A stretch of DNA of 64,000 bases from CAVXZE01 sp963766175 (GTDB taxonomy: Bacteria; Myxococcota_A; UBA9160; UBA6930): positions 1 to 64,000 of the forward strand of contig CAVXZE010000017.1 of NCBI GenBank assembly GCA_963766175.1. Reading direction: 5' to 3'. This document shows, one piece after another, positions 26,984 through 35,366 of this stretch. A program made the translations under genes and the position numbers. The notes below the pieces were generated by a model that searched no databases, was not told where the DNA came from, and saw nothing but the letters and a program-made list of their open reading frames with translations. How positions within the stretch are numbered: the stretch's first letter is position 1; each line of letters opens with the position of its first letter.

Positions 26984-28451
26984 GAGAAAATGGCTCTCGT
27001 CCGCGCGCTTCGAGTCGCTGCTGGAACCACTCCATCACCGCGAGGTAGAGCCGATCCCCCAGGATGGCGTCCTCGTAGCCGGCGTCGATGTTGGGGTTGT
27101 CGTTGACCTCCATCACCAGGAAGCCGCCGTTGGCTTCCTTCACGTCGACCCCGTAGAGGCCGTCGCCGATCAAGCCCGCCGCTCGGACGGCGATTTCGAC
27201 CACGCCGCTCGGCACTTCGTCCAGGGGCACCGCCTCGACGCGCCCGTAGCGCCTCCGGCCGGCGGCTCCGGTGGCCACGATCTGCCAGTGGCCGCGCGCC
27301 ATGTAATAGCGGCAGGCGTAGAGCGGGGCTCCGCCCAGGACACCGATGCGCCAATCGAAGCTGGACGGCGTGTAGGCCTGCGCCACCACCAGCTCCGAGT
27401 CGCGGAGGAACTCGCCGAGCTGCACCTGGAGCTGCTCTTGCGTCTCGACGCGCACGACCCCCTCGGAAAACGAGGAGTCCGGTTGCTTGAGCACACAGGG
27501 GAGGCCCACCGTGTCGGCGATCTCCTCGGCATTGCCATCGTGGGCGACCACCGTTCGCGGGTGCGGGATCCCGTGGCGTTTGAAGAGTTCGGCCTGGAAG
27601 ACCTTGTTCGTGCAGCGCAGGATCGAGATCGGGTCGTCGATCACGACGAGTCCTTCGGACGCGGCGCGACGGGCCAGCCGGTAGGTCGGGTGGTTCACGT
27701 AGGTCGCCTCGCGAAGGAAGAGGGCATCGAACTCCGCGATCCCGCCGGCGTTCCCGTGGTCGATCCGTCTGGCGTCGATTCCGATCTCCCGTGCGGCGCG
27801 GACGAAACGGCGCAGGGCCTTCGCGTCCGAGGGCGCGTCGGGCGCTTTGGGAGCCGCCAGGATCGCCAGGTCGTAGCGGAAGCTCCGGGGTGAGGGTGCC
27901 ACACGAGGCCGATGGCCGAAGTGCGCCTCGGCCTGCTCGATCACGAAGTCGCGATGGCTCTCTGGGATCTCACTGGTGGCGATCGGGCGCACCGAGGCCA
28001 GCCGCCAGGCTCGTCCTACCCTTTCGAAGCTCGCCCGAAGCAGCGGGACGGGGAACTGATCGTGGAGCGCCCGGGCGAGCGCGTCATAACGCCTGGCCAG
28101 GTTCCGCCCGAAGTAGATGCTGAGCTCGAAGTGCGGACCCTTGAGCCGTGCGAGATCGCGCTGGATCCGGTCTTCGAGCTGCTGGGAGACGAGACGCACG
28201 ACGGGGGCGAGGCGGAGATCCTGCAACGTCTCGACCGTGGGAATGGGCCGGTGACCGCGGGCGGCGGCCAGCAGCGAGACGTAGTAACCGAGGGTCTGGT
28301 AGCCGTAGGTGCGGCAGAAGTTGTAGACGCGGAGCCCGCGGCGCTCGTCCCAATCGCCGCCGACCAGATACTCGCGGGCAGAGACCACTTTCGCACCGTC
28401 GAGCTTTAGCGGCCAGCGGCGCGTATTCTCCACCACTAGGAGCGCGTTCAA
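26973..28451 (-). CDS. RimK-like ATP-grasp ligase with RLAN N-terminal domain
   Basis: 492 residues from TTG 28451, which overlaps the stop of the C39 gene (TTGA). The N-terminal ~200 residues match the RLAN domain of RimK-like ligases (ALLVVENTRRWPLKLDGAKV, SAREYLVGG, GYQTLGYYVSLLAAARGH). The C-terminal ATP-grasp spans about 285-480: FKRHGIPHPRTVVAHD, GLPCVLKQPDSSFSEGV, DWRIGVLGG and the metal-binding FLVMEVNDNPNIDAG. It should form an amide bond between a carboxylate and an amino acid. Overlaps with its neighbours show a tightly coupled operon. Confidence 0.87.
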   Translation of the reverse strand: MNALLVVENTRRWPLKLDGAKVVSAREYLVGGDWDERRGLRVYNFCRTYGYQTLGYYVSLLAAARGHRPIPTVETLQDLRLAPVVRLVSQQLEDRIQRDLARLKGPHFELSIYFGRNLARRYDALARALHDQFPVPLLRASFERVGRAWRLASVRPIATSEIPESHRDFVIEQAEAHFGHRPRVAPSPRSFRYDLAILAAPKAPDAPSDAKALRRFVRAAREIGIDARRIDHGNAGGIAEFDALFLREATYVNHPTYRLARRAASEGLVVIDDPISILRCTNKVFQAELFKRHGIPHPRTVVAHDGNAEEIADTVGLPCVLKQPDSSFSEGVVRVETQEQLQVQLGEFLRDSELVVAQAYTPSSFDWRIGVLGGAPLYACRYYMARGHWQIVATGAAGRRRYGRVEAVPLDEVPSGVVEIAVRAAGLIGDGLYGVDVKEANGGFLVMEVNDNPNIDAGYEDAILGDRLYLAVMEWFQQRLEARGREPFSRGA

Positions 28452-29179
28452 CGGGAGCCCCGCGGTGGCTCCAGTACCAGGAGGTTCGCGTCGTAGGTGA
28501 GCACGCCCAGAAGGATGGCGTTGATCACTCGCTCGACGGGAAGCCAGTAGATGTGCTCCTTGAAGCGGGGGTTGTCTTCGAGAGGATCGGCGACACGTAC
28601 CGAGCGCTCCTCGGCATCCCAGCCGCACAGCACCACGAAGTGACCCGTCGCGGAGCCCCGCACGTCGTCCTCCTCGAGCGTGGCGTCCCCGACCTCGCGC
28701 GCGCAGCGGTAGAGGAAGGTCGCCGAGAGGCCGGTCAAGATCGGCCGGTTGCGCTCGAGCCAGTGGCGCAGCAGCGCCGGAGTGAGGTCCTCCATGACGA
28801 GTTCGCCGCCGAGCCGAAGGAACTCGAGGTAGGCGTCGGTGGCCTCCGAGAGCCTGGGGTCCGCCTTCGCGTGGACCTGAGCGCGGAGGCGCTCGATGAG
28901 GTCGGGCGTGGGTTTCCCGAACCAGGTGGGGTCGAAGACGGTGAGGTTGTAGGTGTAGATCAGGGCCCGGTACCCGCGGCGAAGCGCGTGGTTGGCCAGA
29001 CTCACGGCGAGCGTCCCGCCTCCCACGAGCCTGGCCACCTCAGCGGTCACGTCATCGAGGGGAAGCTCGTCGCCGAAGTACCGGTAGATCGCGTGCAGGC
29101 AGGTCTGTCCGCAGGTCGCGTCGTCGGGCTGGCGCAGGATCTCGAAATCGAGGGCATGGGAGGTGGATCGACGCGGCAT
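28448..29179 (-). CDS. C39-like cysteine peptidase of amidoligase operon 1
   Basis: 243 residues from ATG 29179 (MPRRSTSHALDFEILRQPDD). The active-site pattern Q17...C23 in RQPDDATCGQTCLHAIY, the His in TGHFVVLCGWD and the Asp in RVADPLEDNP match papain-like C39 peptidases. There is no signal peptide or transporter fusion, so it should act in the cytoplasm. It is the first gene of the operon. It may cleave a peptide precursor or a ligated product made by the downstream ATP-grasp and GCS2 enzymes. The longer start at 29281 has no family support. Confidence 0.82.
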   Translation of the reverse strand: MPRRSTSHALDFEILRQPDDATCGQTCLHAIYRYFGDELPLDDVTAEVARLVGGGTLAVSLANHALRRGYRALIYTYNLTVFDPTWFGKPTPDLIERLRAQVHAKADPRLSEATDAYLEFLRLGGELVMEDLTPALLRHWLERNRPILTGLSATFLYRCAREVGDATLEEDDVRGSATGHFVVLCGWDAEERSVRVADPLEDNPRFKEHIYWLPVERVINAILLGVLTYDANLLVLEPPRGSR

Positions 29180-29431
29180 GACGAAGCCTTTGGCTGCCTG
29201 GAGGAGAGGGCTGAAGGGTACCGCGTGCCTCTGCGAAAGCGCAGACTTCGCCCAGACGACCTTACTGGGTCGCGGTGGCACAAGGATGAGCTCCTTCCGG
29301 CAGTTGTCAACGGACCCTCCTGGGCTTCGCTCCAGGCCACGCTAGACTGGCCTCGCTTCACCGAGGTCTGGGTTCCCTTCGCTGGCAGGAGTTCGAATAT
29401 TGATCCGTAGTAAGCCCGGAGCGCGAGACTC

Positions 29432-31129
29432 ATGATCCTACGCGGGCGGGGATTGTGTCCTGGCTTCTTCGAGGGGCGCGCACACGTCCTGGACGCGGCC
29501 GCCTGGATCACCGCGGCCGAGCAGGTGGTTCCCCAGCGCGGGCAGGAGCGCGAAATGGAGCGCCTGCGCGCGGCTCAGGCTCGAGCGTGTGCGCAGCTCG
29601 AGCGCGTACAGAGTCAGCTCACCCATCAAGGTCGCAAGGCGGAAGCCGAGATCTTCGCAGCACACGTCATGATGATGCGCGATCCGGCGTTTTTGCAGCG
29701 GGTCGAGCCGGGAATCGCTGCGAGCGGACTTTCGGCCGAGGCGGCCGTGGCCCAGGCCACGGCCGCGTTCCACGCGGAGTTCGACGCCAGCCCGCTGCCG
29801 ATGGCTCGAGACAAGGCTGCCGACGTCCTCGACATCGGGCATCGGTTGCTCCGCTGCCTCGATCCCCGGGTGGAAAGCCAAGTTGTCCACGGGGAACCCA
29901 CCGTGCTCGTCGCTTCGATGCTCACGCCCTCCGAGTTGCTGCGCTTCGCTCACCAAGGGCCATGCGCTGCCCTGACGGAGAACTGCGGCCCGAAATCCCA
30001 CACCGCCATCCTGGCGCGATCCCTCGGCATTCCTTTCCTCACCGGAATCGCGTCGCTGGCCGAGAAGGTGGCGGAGGGCGCGCTCGTGCTCGTCGACGCG
30101 GGGAGCGGCCTCGCCGTGGTGAGCCCAGGTGGGGAGGAGCTCGACCTCGCCGCCCGGGTGCGCGCGGCCGTCGCTCGCGTGAGGAGCGAGCCGCCCACGC
30201 CGCGTCAGGCGGTGACGCGCGATGGAGTGGCCATCCGCCTCGCCCTCAACATCAGCGATCCGAAGCAGGCAGAGCTCGTCCCACGATTCGGTGCCAGCGG
30301 GGTGGGTCTCTTTCGAACCGAGTTCCTGTACATGGACCGCAAGTCGTGGCCCAGCGAAGAGGAGAGCTACGCAGCCTACGCGAGTGTGGCCGAAGCCATC
30401 GGAGATGGCGAGCTTCACATTCGACTCGCCGATTTCGGAGCTGACAAGTGTCCGGACTACGCGGATTTCCCGATGGGCCGAAATCCGAGCCTGGGTGTCC
30501 GGGGCGTGCGCCTGCTCCTGCAGCGCGACGACATTCTCGTCCCGCAGGTACGAGCTATCGCTCGGCTTGCCGAGCGCCGTCCCGTCGCCTTGCTGGTACC
30601 GATGTTGGACAGCCTGGATACGCTGCGCCGCCTCACGTGCAAGCTCGAGGAGCTTTGTGGAGTGCAGCGGGAGAACTTCAACTTCCAGCTCGGGGCGATG
30701 ATCGAGGTACCTGCGGCCGCGGTTGCCGTCGCGGAGATCCTGGAGGATGTCGATCTGATCTCGATCGGCCTCAACGACCTCACCCAGTATCTGCTGGCGG
30801 CAGACCGAGAGGACGATTCGGTACAGCACTACCACGACGCAATGCAGCCGGCCGTCCTGCGTTTGATCTCGCAGGTGATCGCCACGGCCGCGGAGCAGGG
30901 GAAACCCGTGAGCGTTTGCGGTGAGCTGGCGGGCGATCCGGTCCTCACCGCGGTTCTATTGACACTCGGTGTGCGGCGCTTCAGCGTATCACGGACCGAC
31001 TACGGCCGCGTGGTCGATTTGATGGAACGACTCTCCATCGCCGATCTCGAGAAGCGTCGAGATCAGGTCCTGCGAGCGCGGACAGGGGGCGAGGTGCGCG
31101 AGCTCCTCGCGACGCTGCAGCCGGCGTAG
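29432..31129 (+). CDS. ptsI: PtsI-like phosphoenolpyruvate-protein phosphotransferase
   Basis: 565 residues, normal for enzyme I. The phospho-His domain has SHTAILAR with H190. The catalytic barrel has GVGLFRTEFLYM, ADFGADKCPD (TLDxGxDK position), NPSLGVRGVRLLL, IEVPAAA, SIGLNDLTQYLLAADR and the active-site Cys C496 in VCGELAGDP. Some usually invariant residues differ (CGPKSHTA for GGxTSHTA, DFGADK for DIGGDK). No HPr, EIIA or sugar permease lies nearby, so it may serve a regulatory phosphorelay. It is divergent from amidoligase operon 1 across about 250 bp. Confidence 0.87.
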   Translation: MILRGRGLCPGFFEGRAHVLDAAAWITAAEQVVPQRGQEREMERLRAAQARACAQLERVQSQLTHQGRKAEAEIFAAHVMMMRDPAFLQRVEPGIAASGLSAEAAVAQATAAFHAEFDASPLPMARDKAADVLDIGHRLLRCLDPRVESQVVHGEPTVLVASMLTPSELLRFAHQGPCAALTENCGPKSHTAILARSLGIPFLTGIASLAEKVAEGALVLVDAGSGLAVVSPGGEELDLAARVRAAVARVRSEPPTPRQAVTRDGVAIRLALNISDPKQAELVPRFGASGVGLFRTEFLYMDRKSWPSEEESYAAYASVAEAIGDGELHIRLADFGADKCPDYADFPMGRNPSLGVRGVRLLLQRDDILVPQVRAIARLAERRPVALLVPMLDSLDTLRRLTCKLEELCGVQRENFNFQLGAMIEVPAAAVAVAEILEDVDLISIGLNDLTQYLLAADREDDSVQHYHDAMQPAVLRLISQVIATAAEQGKPVSVCGELAGDPVLTAVLLTLGVRRFSVSRTDYGRVVDLMERLSIADLEKRRDQVLRARTGGEVRELLATLQPA

Positions 31130-31144
31130 GTTCAGCGGATCTCG

Positions 31145-32407
31145 TCAGCCGACCGCGTGCGCCCGCAATATTCGCGGCGAGCGAAGCAGCTCGACACGGG
31201 GCAGCAGAACTCGGCTGACAACCTCCCTCCAGGCGTAGGTTCTCGCCGTGCGCCGTGCGGTCGCGCGCAGGGTGCGTTCCTCTTCCGGATGCGCGCGAAG
31301 CCGCTCGAGTACGGCGACCAGCTCGTAGGGGTCTTCCGTCTGAAGCACCAAAGCGTTGCGGCCCGGAAGGGCGTAGTCCTCCCCGGTGAGTCCAACACAG
31401 GCGACTCCGCCCGCGGCCATCGCCTCGAGGCCGACCAGGCCGAAGGGTTCGAAACGACTGTTGGCGAGCACCGCGTCCGCGGCCCGGTAGAGTGTGCGGC
31501 AGGTCGCCGAATCCAGAGGGAAGTCCAGACACACGGCGTCGGCCTCGTGGAGGTTCGCGAGCGCGTCCGGAAGGCTCGCAGGACCGCTTCGGTCGATCCA
31601 GCGCAGGCCCGCGGCGCCCGCGGACTCGCGCACCTGCGCGCCGAGGGCTTCGGCCCCGCCGCGCGCGATCAGGAGGGGACGCAGACCGGCCTCCTTCAGG
31701 GCTCGAGTGCCCCTGACTGCGGAAAACCAGGCTTTGTCGGGGTCCCAGCGCGCCACTTTTGCCAGCAACAGACGTCCACGCAACTGTGCGCGCAGCTGTG
31801 CTACCAGGCGGCGATCGGGCGGTGTGAAGGCCTCGGGGGGGAGCCCGTTGGGGATGACGAGCACGGGCACGCCAGTTGCCTCCATCCGCAGGCGCATCAT
31901 GCGGCTCACCGTGGTGATTGCAGCCGCGCGCGAGAGATCAGACCACGCGATGCGATCGAAGCCGAACAGGTTGTTCGCGTTCCATACCAGGGTGACGCGT
32001 TCGCGCAATCCGGCGCGGCGAAGCAGGCGGTCGATCTCGAGCACTGCCTCCGTCGTCTGCCATTCCTCGGCGAGGACCACGGCTTCTCCCCCCGCTGCCA
32101 GATGCGGGAGCAAGACGTGTTCCAGCAGATGGGGCGCGAGCGAGGCGGTGTAGTCGCGATACTTCGCCTCCTCACCGTCGTAGACCCCGTATCGGTGACT
32201 GCGGCTCAGCCATTGGCACCAGCGGTGAAGTCGTACGCCGTCGCGCTGCTCGTGGCCGGGGAGGCCCGGGTCGCCGACGAACCAGAGATGTGTCTCGAAG
32301 CCCAAGGAGACCAGCGCGCGCGTGAGCCCATCGACGCGGCTCGCCAGGCCACCGGCCCGCGCGTAGGGATCGGGACCCTCGAAGGAGAGCAGGTGAAAGT
32401 GGGTCAC
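31145..32407 (-). CDS. Glycosyltransferase family 4-type protein
   Basis: 420 residues with the GT-B two-domain fold. The N-terminal domain has DPYARAGGLASRVDGLTRAL (the glycogen-synthase-like glycine-rich loop) and the linker contains VIPNGLPPEAF. The C-terminal nucleotide-sugar site has ANSRFEPFGLVGLEAMAAGG (ExFGLxxLEAMA signature). It transfers a sugar from a nucleotide donor; the acceptor is unknown. Its similarity to starch/glycogen synthases and the nearby glgX suggest glycan metabolism. It converges on ptsI with a 15-bp gap. Confidence 0.85.
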   Translation of the reverse strand: MTHFHLLSFEGPDPYARAGGLASRVDGLTRALVSLGFETHLWFVGDPGLPGHEQRDGVRLHRWCQWLSRSHRYGVYDGEEAKYRDYTASLAPHLLEHVLLPHLAAGGEAVVLAEEWQTTEAVLEIDRLLRRAGLRERVTLVWNANNLFGFDRIAWSDLSRAAAITTVSRMMRLRMEATGVPVLVIPNGLPPEAFTPPDRRLVAQLRAQLRGRLLLAKVARWDPDKAWFSAVRGTRALKEAGLRPLLIARGGAEALGAQVRESAGAAGLRWIDRSGPASLPDALANLHEADAVCLDFPLDSATCRTLYRAADAVLANSRFEPFGLVGLEAMAAGGVACVGLTGEDYALPGRNALVLQTEDPYELVAVLERLRAHPEEERTLRATARRTARTYAWREVVSRVLLPRVELLRSPRILRAHAVG

Positions 32408-32515
32408 GGTTCGCGACGTCTCCGCCTCGAGAGAATCACGCGAATCCCATTGTCGTTCATGTCGACAAGCGGGTCCATGGCTCCGGCTCGCCGCGCCGTG
32501 CCGGAGCCCCGCTTC

Positions 32516-32923
32516 TCAGCCCGCCTTCACTTCGATGGTACGTGCTCGGTGCCTTTCCGCCTTCGGCAAGCGGAGCTCGAGGACACCATCCTTCATCGAC
32601 GCCTCGATCTCGTTCACGTCGATCCGATCCGATAGCGTGAACTCCCGATAGTAGCTTCCGACGCGGTACTCGCCATAGATTGGCTGCCACTCGGGCTCGG
32701 GCACGACGGCGAGGTCGGCGCGAATCGCTAGGAGGCCGTTCTCCAGCCGCACGTCGACGTGCTGCTCATCGACACCGGGGAGGTCGGCGGTCACCAGGAA
32801 CTCACCTGTACGCTCGACGATATCGACGTCGGGCCGGAATACGCTGCCGGGCCGCGTCTGCTCACGCTCGACTTCCTGCTTCTCACGGGTCTCGATCTCG
32901 CGAGTCGGATTCTCGTTTGACAT
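32516..32923 (-). CDS. Hsp20/alpha-crystallin small heat-shock protein (copy 2)
   Basis: 135 residues. The alpha-crystallin domain spans about 30-130: FRPDVDIVERTGEFLVTADL, PGVDEQHVDVRLENGLLAIR and the C-terminal KDGVLELRLPKAE. The N-terminus is charged and Glu/Arg-rich, and the terminal I-x-I-like anchor is replaced by RTIEVKAG. It holds unfolded proteins in the cytoplasm. It follows the other hsp20 by 10 bp and is surely co-transcribed with it. Confidence 0.9.
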   Translation of the reverse strand: MSNENPTREIETREKQEVEREQTRPGSVFRPDVDIVERTGEFLVTADLPGVDEQHVDVRLENGLLAIRADLAVVPEPEWQPIYGEYRVGSYYREFTLSDRIDVNEIEASMKDGVLELRLPKAERHRARTIEVKAG

Positions 32924-32933
32924 CGGTTTCTCC

Positions 32934-33389
32934 TCAGCTCCCTCGAACGCTGATGCGCCGAGGCTTTTGCGACTCCGCCTTGGGAATCCGCACCATCAGG
33001 ATGCCGTGGCGGCAGATCGCCTCCGTCTTTTCCGGGTCTGCTGGCTCCGGCAGATTGAACGCACGACGGAAGACACCGGCCTGGCGTTCTCGCCGGTGAA
33101 GGCTGGTGCTGCCGTCGCTCGGGTACTCGATGGTCCGCTCGCCGCCGATCGTCACCCGCTCGCCCTCCACGGAAACGTCGAGGTCTTCGCTCTTTACACC
33201 GGGAATCTCGGCGGTCAGCACGTACCCTTGAGCGGACTCGTACAGGTTGACGGGAGGGAACGGAGTGCCCCTTGCAGGGCCTGTCCGTGTTCCCAGACGA
33301 TCGAAGGTCTGAAGCATGTCGTGCTGGAGCCGGTCGAGCTCAGTCCAGCCGTCTCGCGGCCGAGGGCTGCGAAATCGGATCGAAGCCAT
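32934..33389 (-). CDS. Hsp20/alpha-crystallin small heat-shock protein (copy 1)
   Basis: 151 residues from ATG 33389 (MASIRFRSPRPRDGWTELDR). The alpha-crystallin domain (about 45-145) shows PPVNLYESAQGYVLTAEIPG, VKSEDLDVSVEGERVTIGGE and RHGILMVRIPKAE. It is the first gene of the two-gene hsp20 operon. A TTGACA at 33492-33487 upstream on the minus strand is a candidate -35. The two copies differ a lot in sequence, so they may form mixed oligomers or act on different clients. Confidence 0.9.
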   Translation of the reverse strand: MASIRFRSPRPRDGWTELDRLQHDMLQTFDRLGTRTGPARGTPFPPVNLYESAQGYVLTAEIPGVKSEDLDVSVEGERVTIGGERTIEYPSDGSTSLHRRERQAGVFRRAFNLPEPADPEKTEAICRHGILMVRIPKAESQKPRRISVRGS

Positions 33390-33459
33390 GGTTTCACCTC
33401 CTCTTGTTCTCCGTCGTGGGCCGCCGACCCGCCGGCCGCGCGAAACCCCTCGGAGTTCG

Positions 33460-33492
33460 AGGAACAGGTAAGCACGTCGCCTGGGCTGTCAA
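33460..33492 (-). promoter_or_regulatory. Candidate promoter of the hsp20 operon
   Basis: A perfect -35 TTGACA (33492-33487) is followed after 16-17 bp by a weak -10 (TACCTG). It lies about 75 bp upstream of the first hsp20 start. No CIRCE or sigma-32 pattern was seen. Confidence 0.35.
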
Positions 33493-33568
33493 TCACAGCG
33501 CCTTCGATCCGCGTGGTTCGGAGTGGGAGCGGTAGTTGCAGCCGGTTGATTCGTCTACCGGGCTGGCA

Positions 33569-35029
33569 TCAGCGGGGAGGATTTTCCTCCGCGGCCGTCG
33601 GCCGACGGAAATCCTCCTTGCGAAGGCCGTATCGCTGCATCTTCTCGAAGAGCGAGCGGGGAGCCATGCCGGCCCGCTTCGCCGCCTCGCCCACGCGACC
33701 CGAGCAGAGGCCCAGCAAATCACTCAGGTAGCGGTATTCCGCCTCCTCGAGGACCTCCTGCCGGATGGTCCGCCAGGGGCTTTCCGTCCAGCGCCGGCCG
33801 TCCCGTGCAAAGCCCAGCATGTGGTCGCCCCTCCGCTGGAGATCTCCACGACCGGGCGCACAGCGTTGGATCGTCTCCGGCAGATCAGAGAGCGTGATCT
33901 CGGTGCCTCTGGTCATCAGCACCGCCCTCTCGACGGCGTTGATCAACTCGCGCACGTTTCCCGGCCAGTCGTAGGTGATGAGGGCTTCGCGCGCGTCGGG
34001 GTGCACGGCGGTCACCTCACTGGGTAGCCGAACGCGGAAGTGGTCGATGTAGCTCTGCAGCAGCTCCGGGATGTCCTCGCGCCGGTCGCGCAGGGGCGGG
34101 AGGGTGAGGGTGACCACGTTGAGCCGGTAGAAGAGGTCCGAGCGGAAGCGTTTCTCCTGCACCTCGAACTCGAGGTCGCGATTGGTCGCAGCCAGGATGC
34201 GCACGTCCACCGCGATGGATTGCTCTGAGCCGAGGGGCTGGATCCGCCGCTCCTCGAGGACCCGGAGCAGCTTCACCTGGAGGTGTAGCGGGAGCTCCGC
34301 AATCTCGTCGAGGAAGATCGTTCCTCCGTGGGCCAGCTCGAAATACCCGCGGCGGGCGCGGGTGGCCCCGGTGAAGGCCCCCCTGGTGTGGCCAAAGAGC
34401 TCGCTCTCGAGGAGTGTCTCCGGAAGCGCGCTGCAGCTCACGGCCACGAATGGGGCCGCCGCCCGCGGACCTTCGGCGTGGGTCGCGCGGGCCAGCCACT
34501 CCTTGCCCACGCCGGTCTCGCCGAGCAGCAGCAGCGTCGTGTCGGTAGCCACCACACGACGTGCATTGTCGAGGAACTGCTGCATGGTCGGGCTGGCCGA
34601 GGCGTAATCCGACAGGTGAAAGCGCTGGATGCCGCCCTCGTCGAGACTGCGCTCGGTCTGTTCCCGCCGCCGCTGGAGCAGGGCCTCGATGGTGCGCACC
34701 AGCGTCGCCTCACCGAGTCCCTCGTACACTACTGCCATGCAGCCCGCTGTGAGGAGTTCCGCGCGCTCTTCGGGATCCTCCTCGGCGGCGATGACGGCGA
34801 CGTCCGGTCCGTCGGGAAGCGCACGGATCTCCGACACGAGGTGCGGGGAAAACGCCGGGACGTCCTCGCGGCGCAGCAGCACCAGGTCGAAGCTCTCGCT
34901 GGCCAGGAGCTTCCAGAGATCCTCCGAGGTCGCCGCCTGGGTCACGAGAGTGTCCCGGTCACCAAGCTGGCGCGCGATGCGCCCCAGCTTCGCGGACGAC
35001 GAGGCGGCCACCAGAACCCGCGGTACCAC
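33569..35029 (-). CDS. Sigma-54 activator (AAA+) with degenerate receiver domain
   Basis: 486 residues. The receiver-like domain (1-120) lacks the phosphorylatable Asp: the FDLVLLRRED strand has Arg53 at that place, and the acidic pair near residue 8 is also missing. The AAA+ domain (about 140-370) is complete, with Walker A GETGVGKE (170-177), the sigma-54 contact loop GAFTGA (217-222) and Walker B GGTIFLDEIAEL (235-246). The C-terminus (about 415-470) has a Fis-type HTH (GRVGEAAKRAGMAPRSLFEK). It should drive sigma-54 promoters without phosphorylation by a kinase. It lies between the hsp20 operon and groESL, the likely targets. Palindromic sites overlap its own upstream region. Confidence 0.9.
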   Translation of the reverse strand: MVPRVLVAASSSAKLGRIARQLGDRDTLVTQAATSEDLWKLLASESFDLVLLRREDVPAFSPHLVSEIRALPDGPDVAVIAAEEDPEERAELLTAGCMAVVYEGLGEATLVRTIEALLQRRREQTERSLDEGGIQRFHLSDYASASPTMQQFLDNARRVVATDTTLLLLGETGVGKEWLARATHAEGPRAAAPFVAVSCSALPETLLESELFGHTRGAFTGATRARRGYFELAHGGTIFLDEIAELPLHLQVKLLRVLEERRIQPLGSEQSIAVDVRILAATNRDLEFEVQEKRFRSDLFYRLNVVTLTLPPLRDRREDIPELLQSYIDHFRVRLPSEVTAVHPDAREALITYDWPGNVRELINAVERAVLMTRGTEITLSDLPETIQRCAPGRGDLQRRGDHMLGFARDGRRWTESPWRTIRQEVLEEAEYRYLSDLLGLCSGRVGEAAKRAGMAPRSLFEKMQRYGLRKEDFRRPTAAEENPPR

Positions 35030-35047
35030 TGTGTTCTCTACCTCCGA

Positions 35048-35099
35048 CTGATCGGATCTTATTAATCCGATTAATATCGGATGTCAAGACTCCGATCAG
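35048..35099. promoter_or_regulatory. Nested ATCGGA/TCCGAT inverted repeats (candidate activator sites)
   Basis: An outer perfect 9-bp repeat (CTGATCGGA at 35048-35056 and TCCGATCAG at 35091-35099) encloses an inner 7-bp repeat (ATCCGAT at 35065-35071 and ATCGGAT at 35076-35082). Four copies of the same hexamer alternate in orientation within 52 bp, in AT-rich DNA directly upstream of the sigma-54 activator and about 95 bp upstream of a sigma-54-like promoter. This is the layout expected of upstream activating sequences for a Fis-type activator. Confidence 0.6.
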
Positions 35100-35192
35100 C
35101 AAAGAGTTCCAAGACGATCTTCTCTCCTTCTTCTTCGAATTCATGAATTAAAACGAATGGTTAGAAGCGTAAAAAGGGCATTGGTCTCAGCT

Positions 35193-35208
35193 CGGCACGA
35201 ATTCTGCA
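35193..35208 (+). promoter_or_regulatory. Sigma-54-type (-24/-12) promoter upstream of groESL
   Basis: CGGCACGAATTCTGCA matches the consensus TGGCACGN4TTGCW at all but two positions and has the exact GG-N10-GC spacing. Transcription would start near 35219 and run into the 34-codon ORF, groES and groEL. The activator gene and its candidate upstream sites lie just to the left. Confidence 0.62.
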
Positions 35209-35261
35209 AATGCAAGGCATAGCCGCGGAGCTGGAAGAAGTACGCGGCCCGGAGGACGCAT

Positions 35262-35366
35262 ATGGCCAGGAAGACCAAGAAGCAGACGAAGGTGGTCGGC
35301 TCGTCGAAACCGAGCCCCGGGCCGATTGGCTCGAAGCCGAGACCGTCAGGGCCCCCCAAGCGCTGA
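35262..35366 (+). CDS. Small highly basic 34-residue ORF in the groES leader
   Basis: An ATG at 35262 is preceded by a consensus ribosome site (GGAGG at 35251-35255, six bases before the ATG). The peptide starts MARKTKKQTKVVGSSKPSP and ends SGPPKR; it is rich in Lys, Pro, Ser and Gly and has no acidic residue. It lies about 45 bp downstream of the predicted sigma-54 start and 88 bp before groES. It could be a real small protein made under stress or a translated leader. I know no family for it. Confidence 0.5.
   Translation: MARKTKKQTKVVGSSKPSPGPIGSKPRPSGPPKR

Noticed and set aside
35141..35359. Minus-strand hydrophobic peptide (72 codons) upstream of groES
   Set aside because: It overlaps the sigma-54-like promoter and the basic ORF with a good ribosome site on the other strand; it has no ribosome site of its own and no family resemblance.
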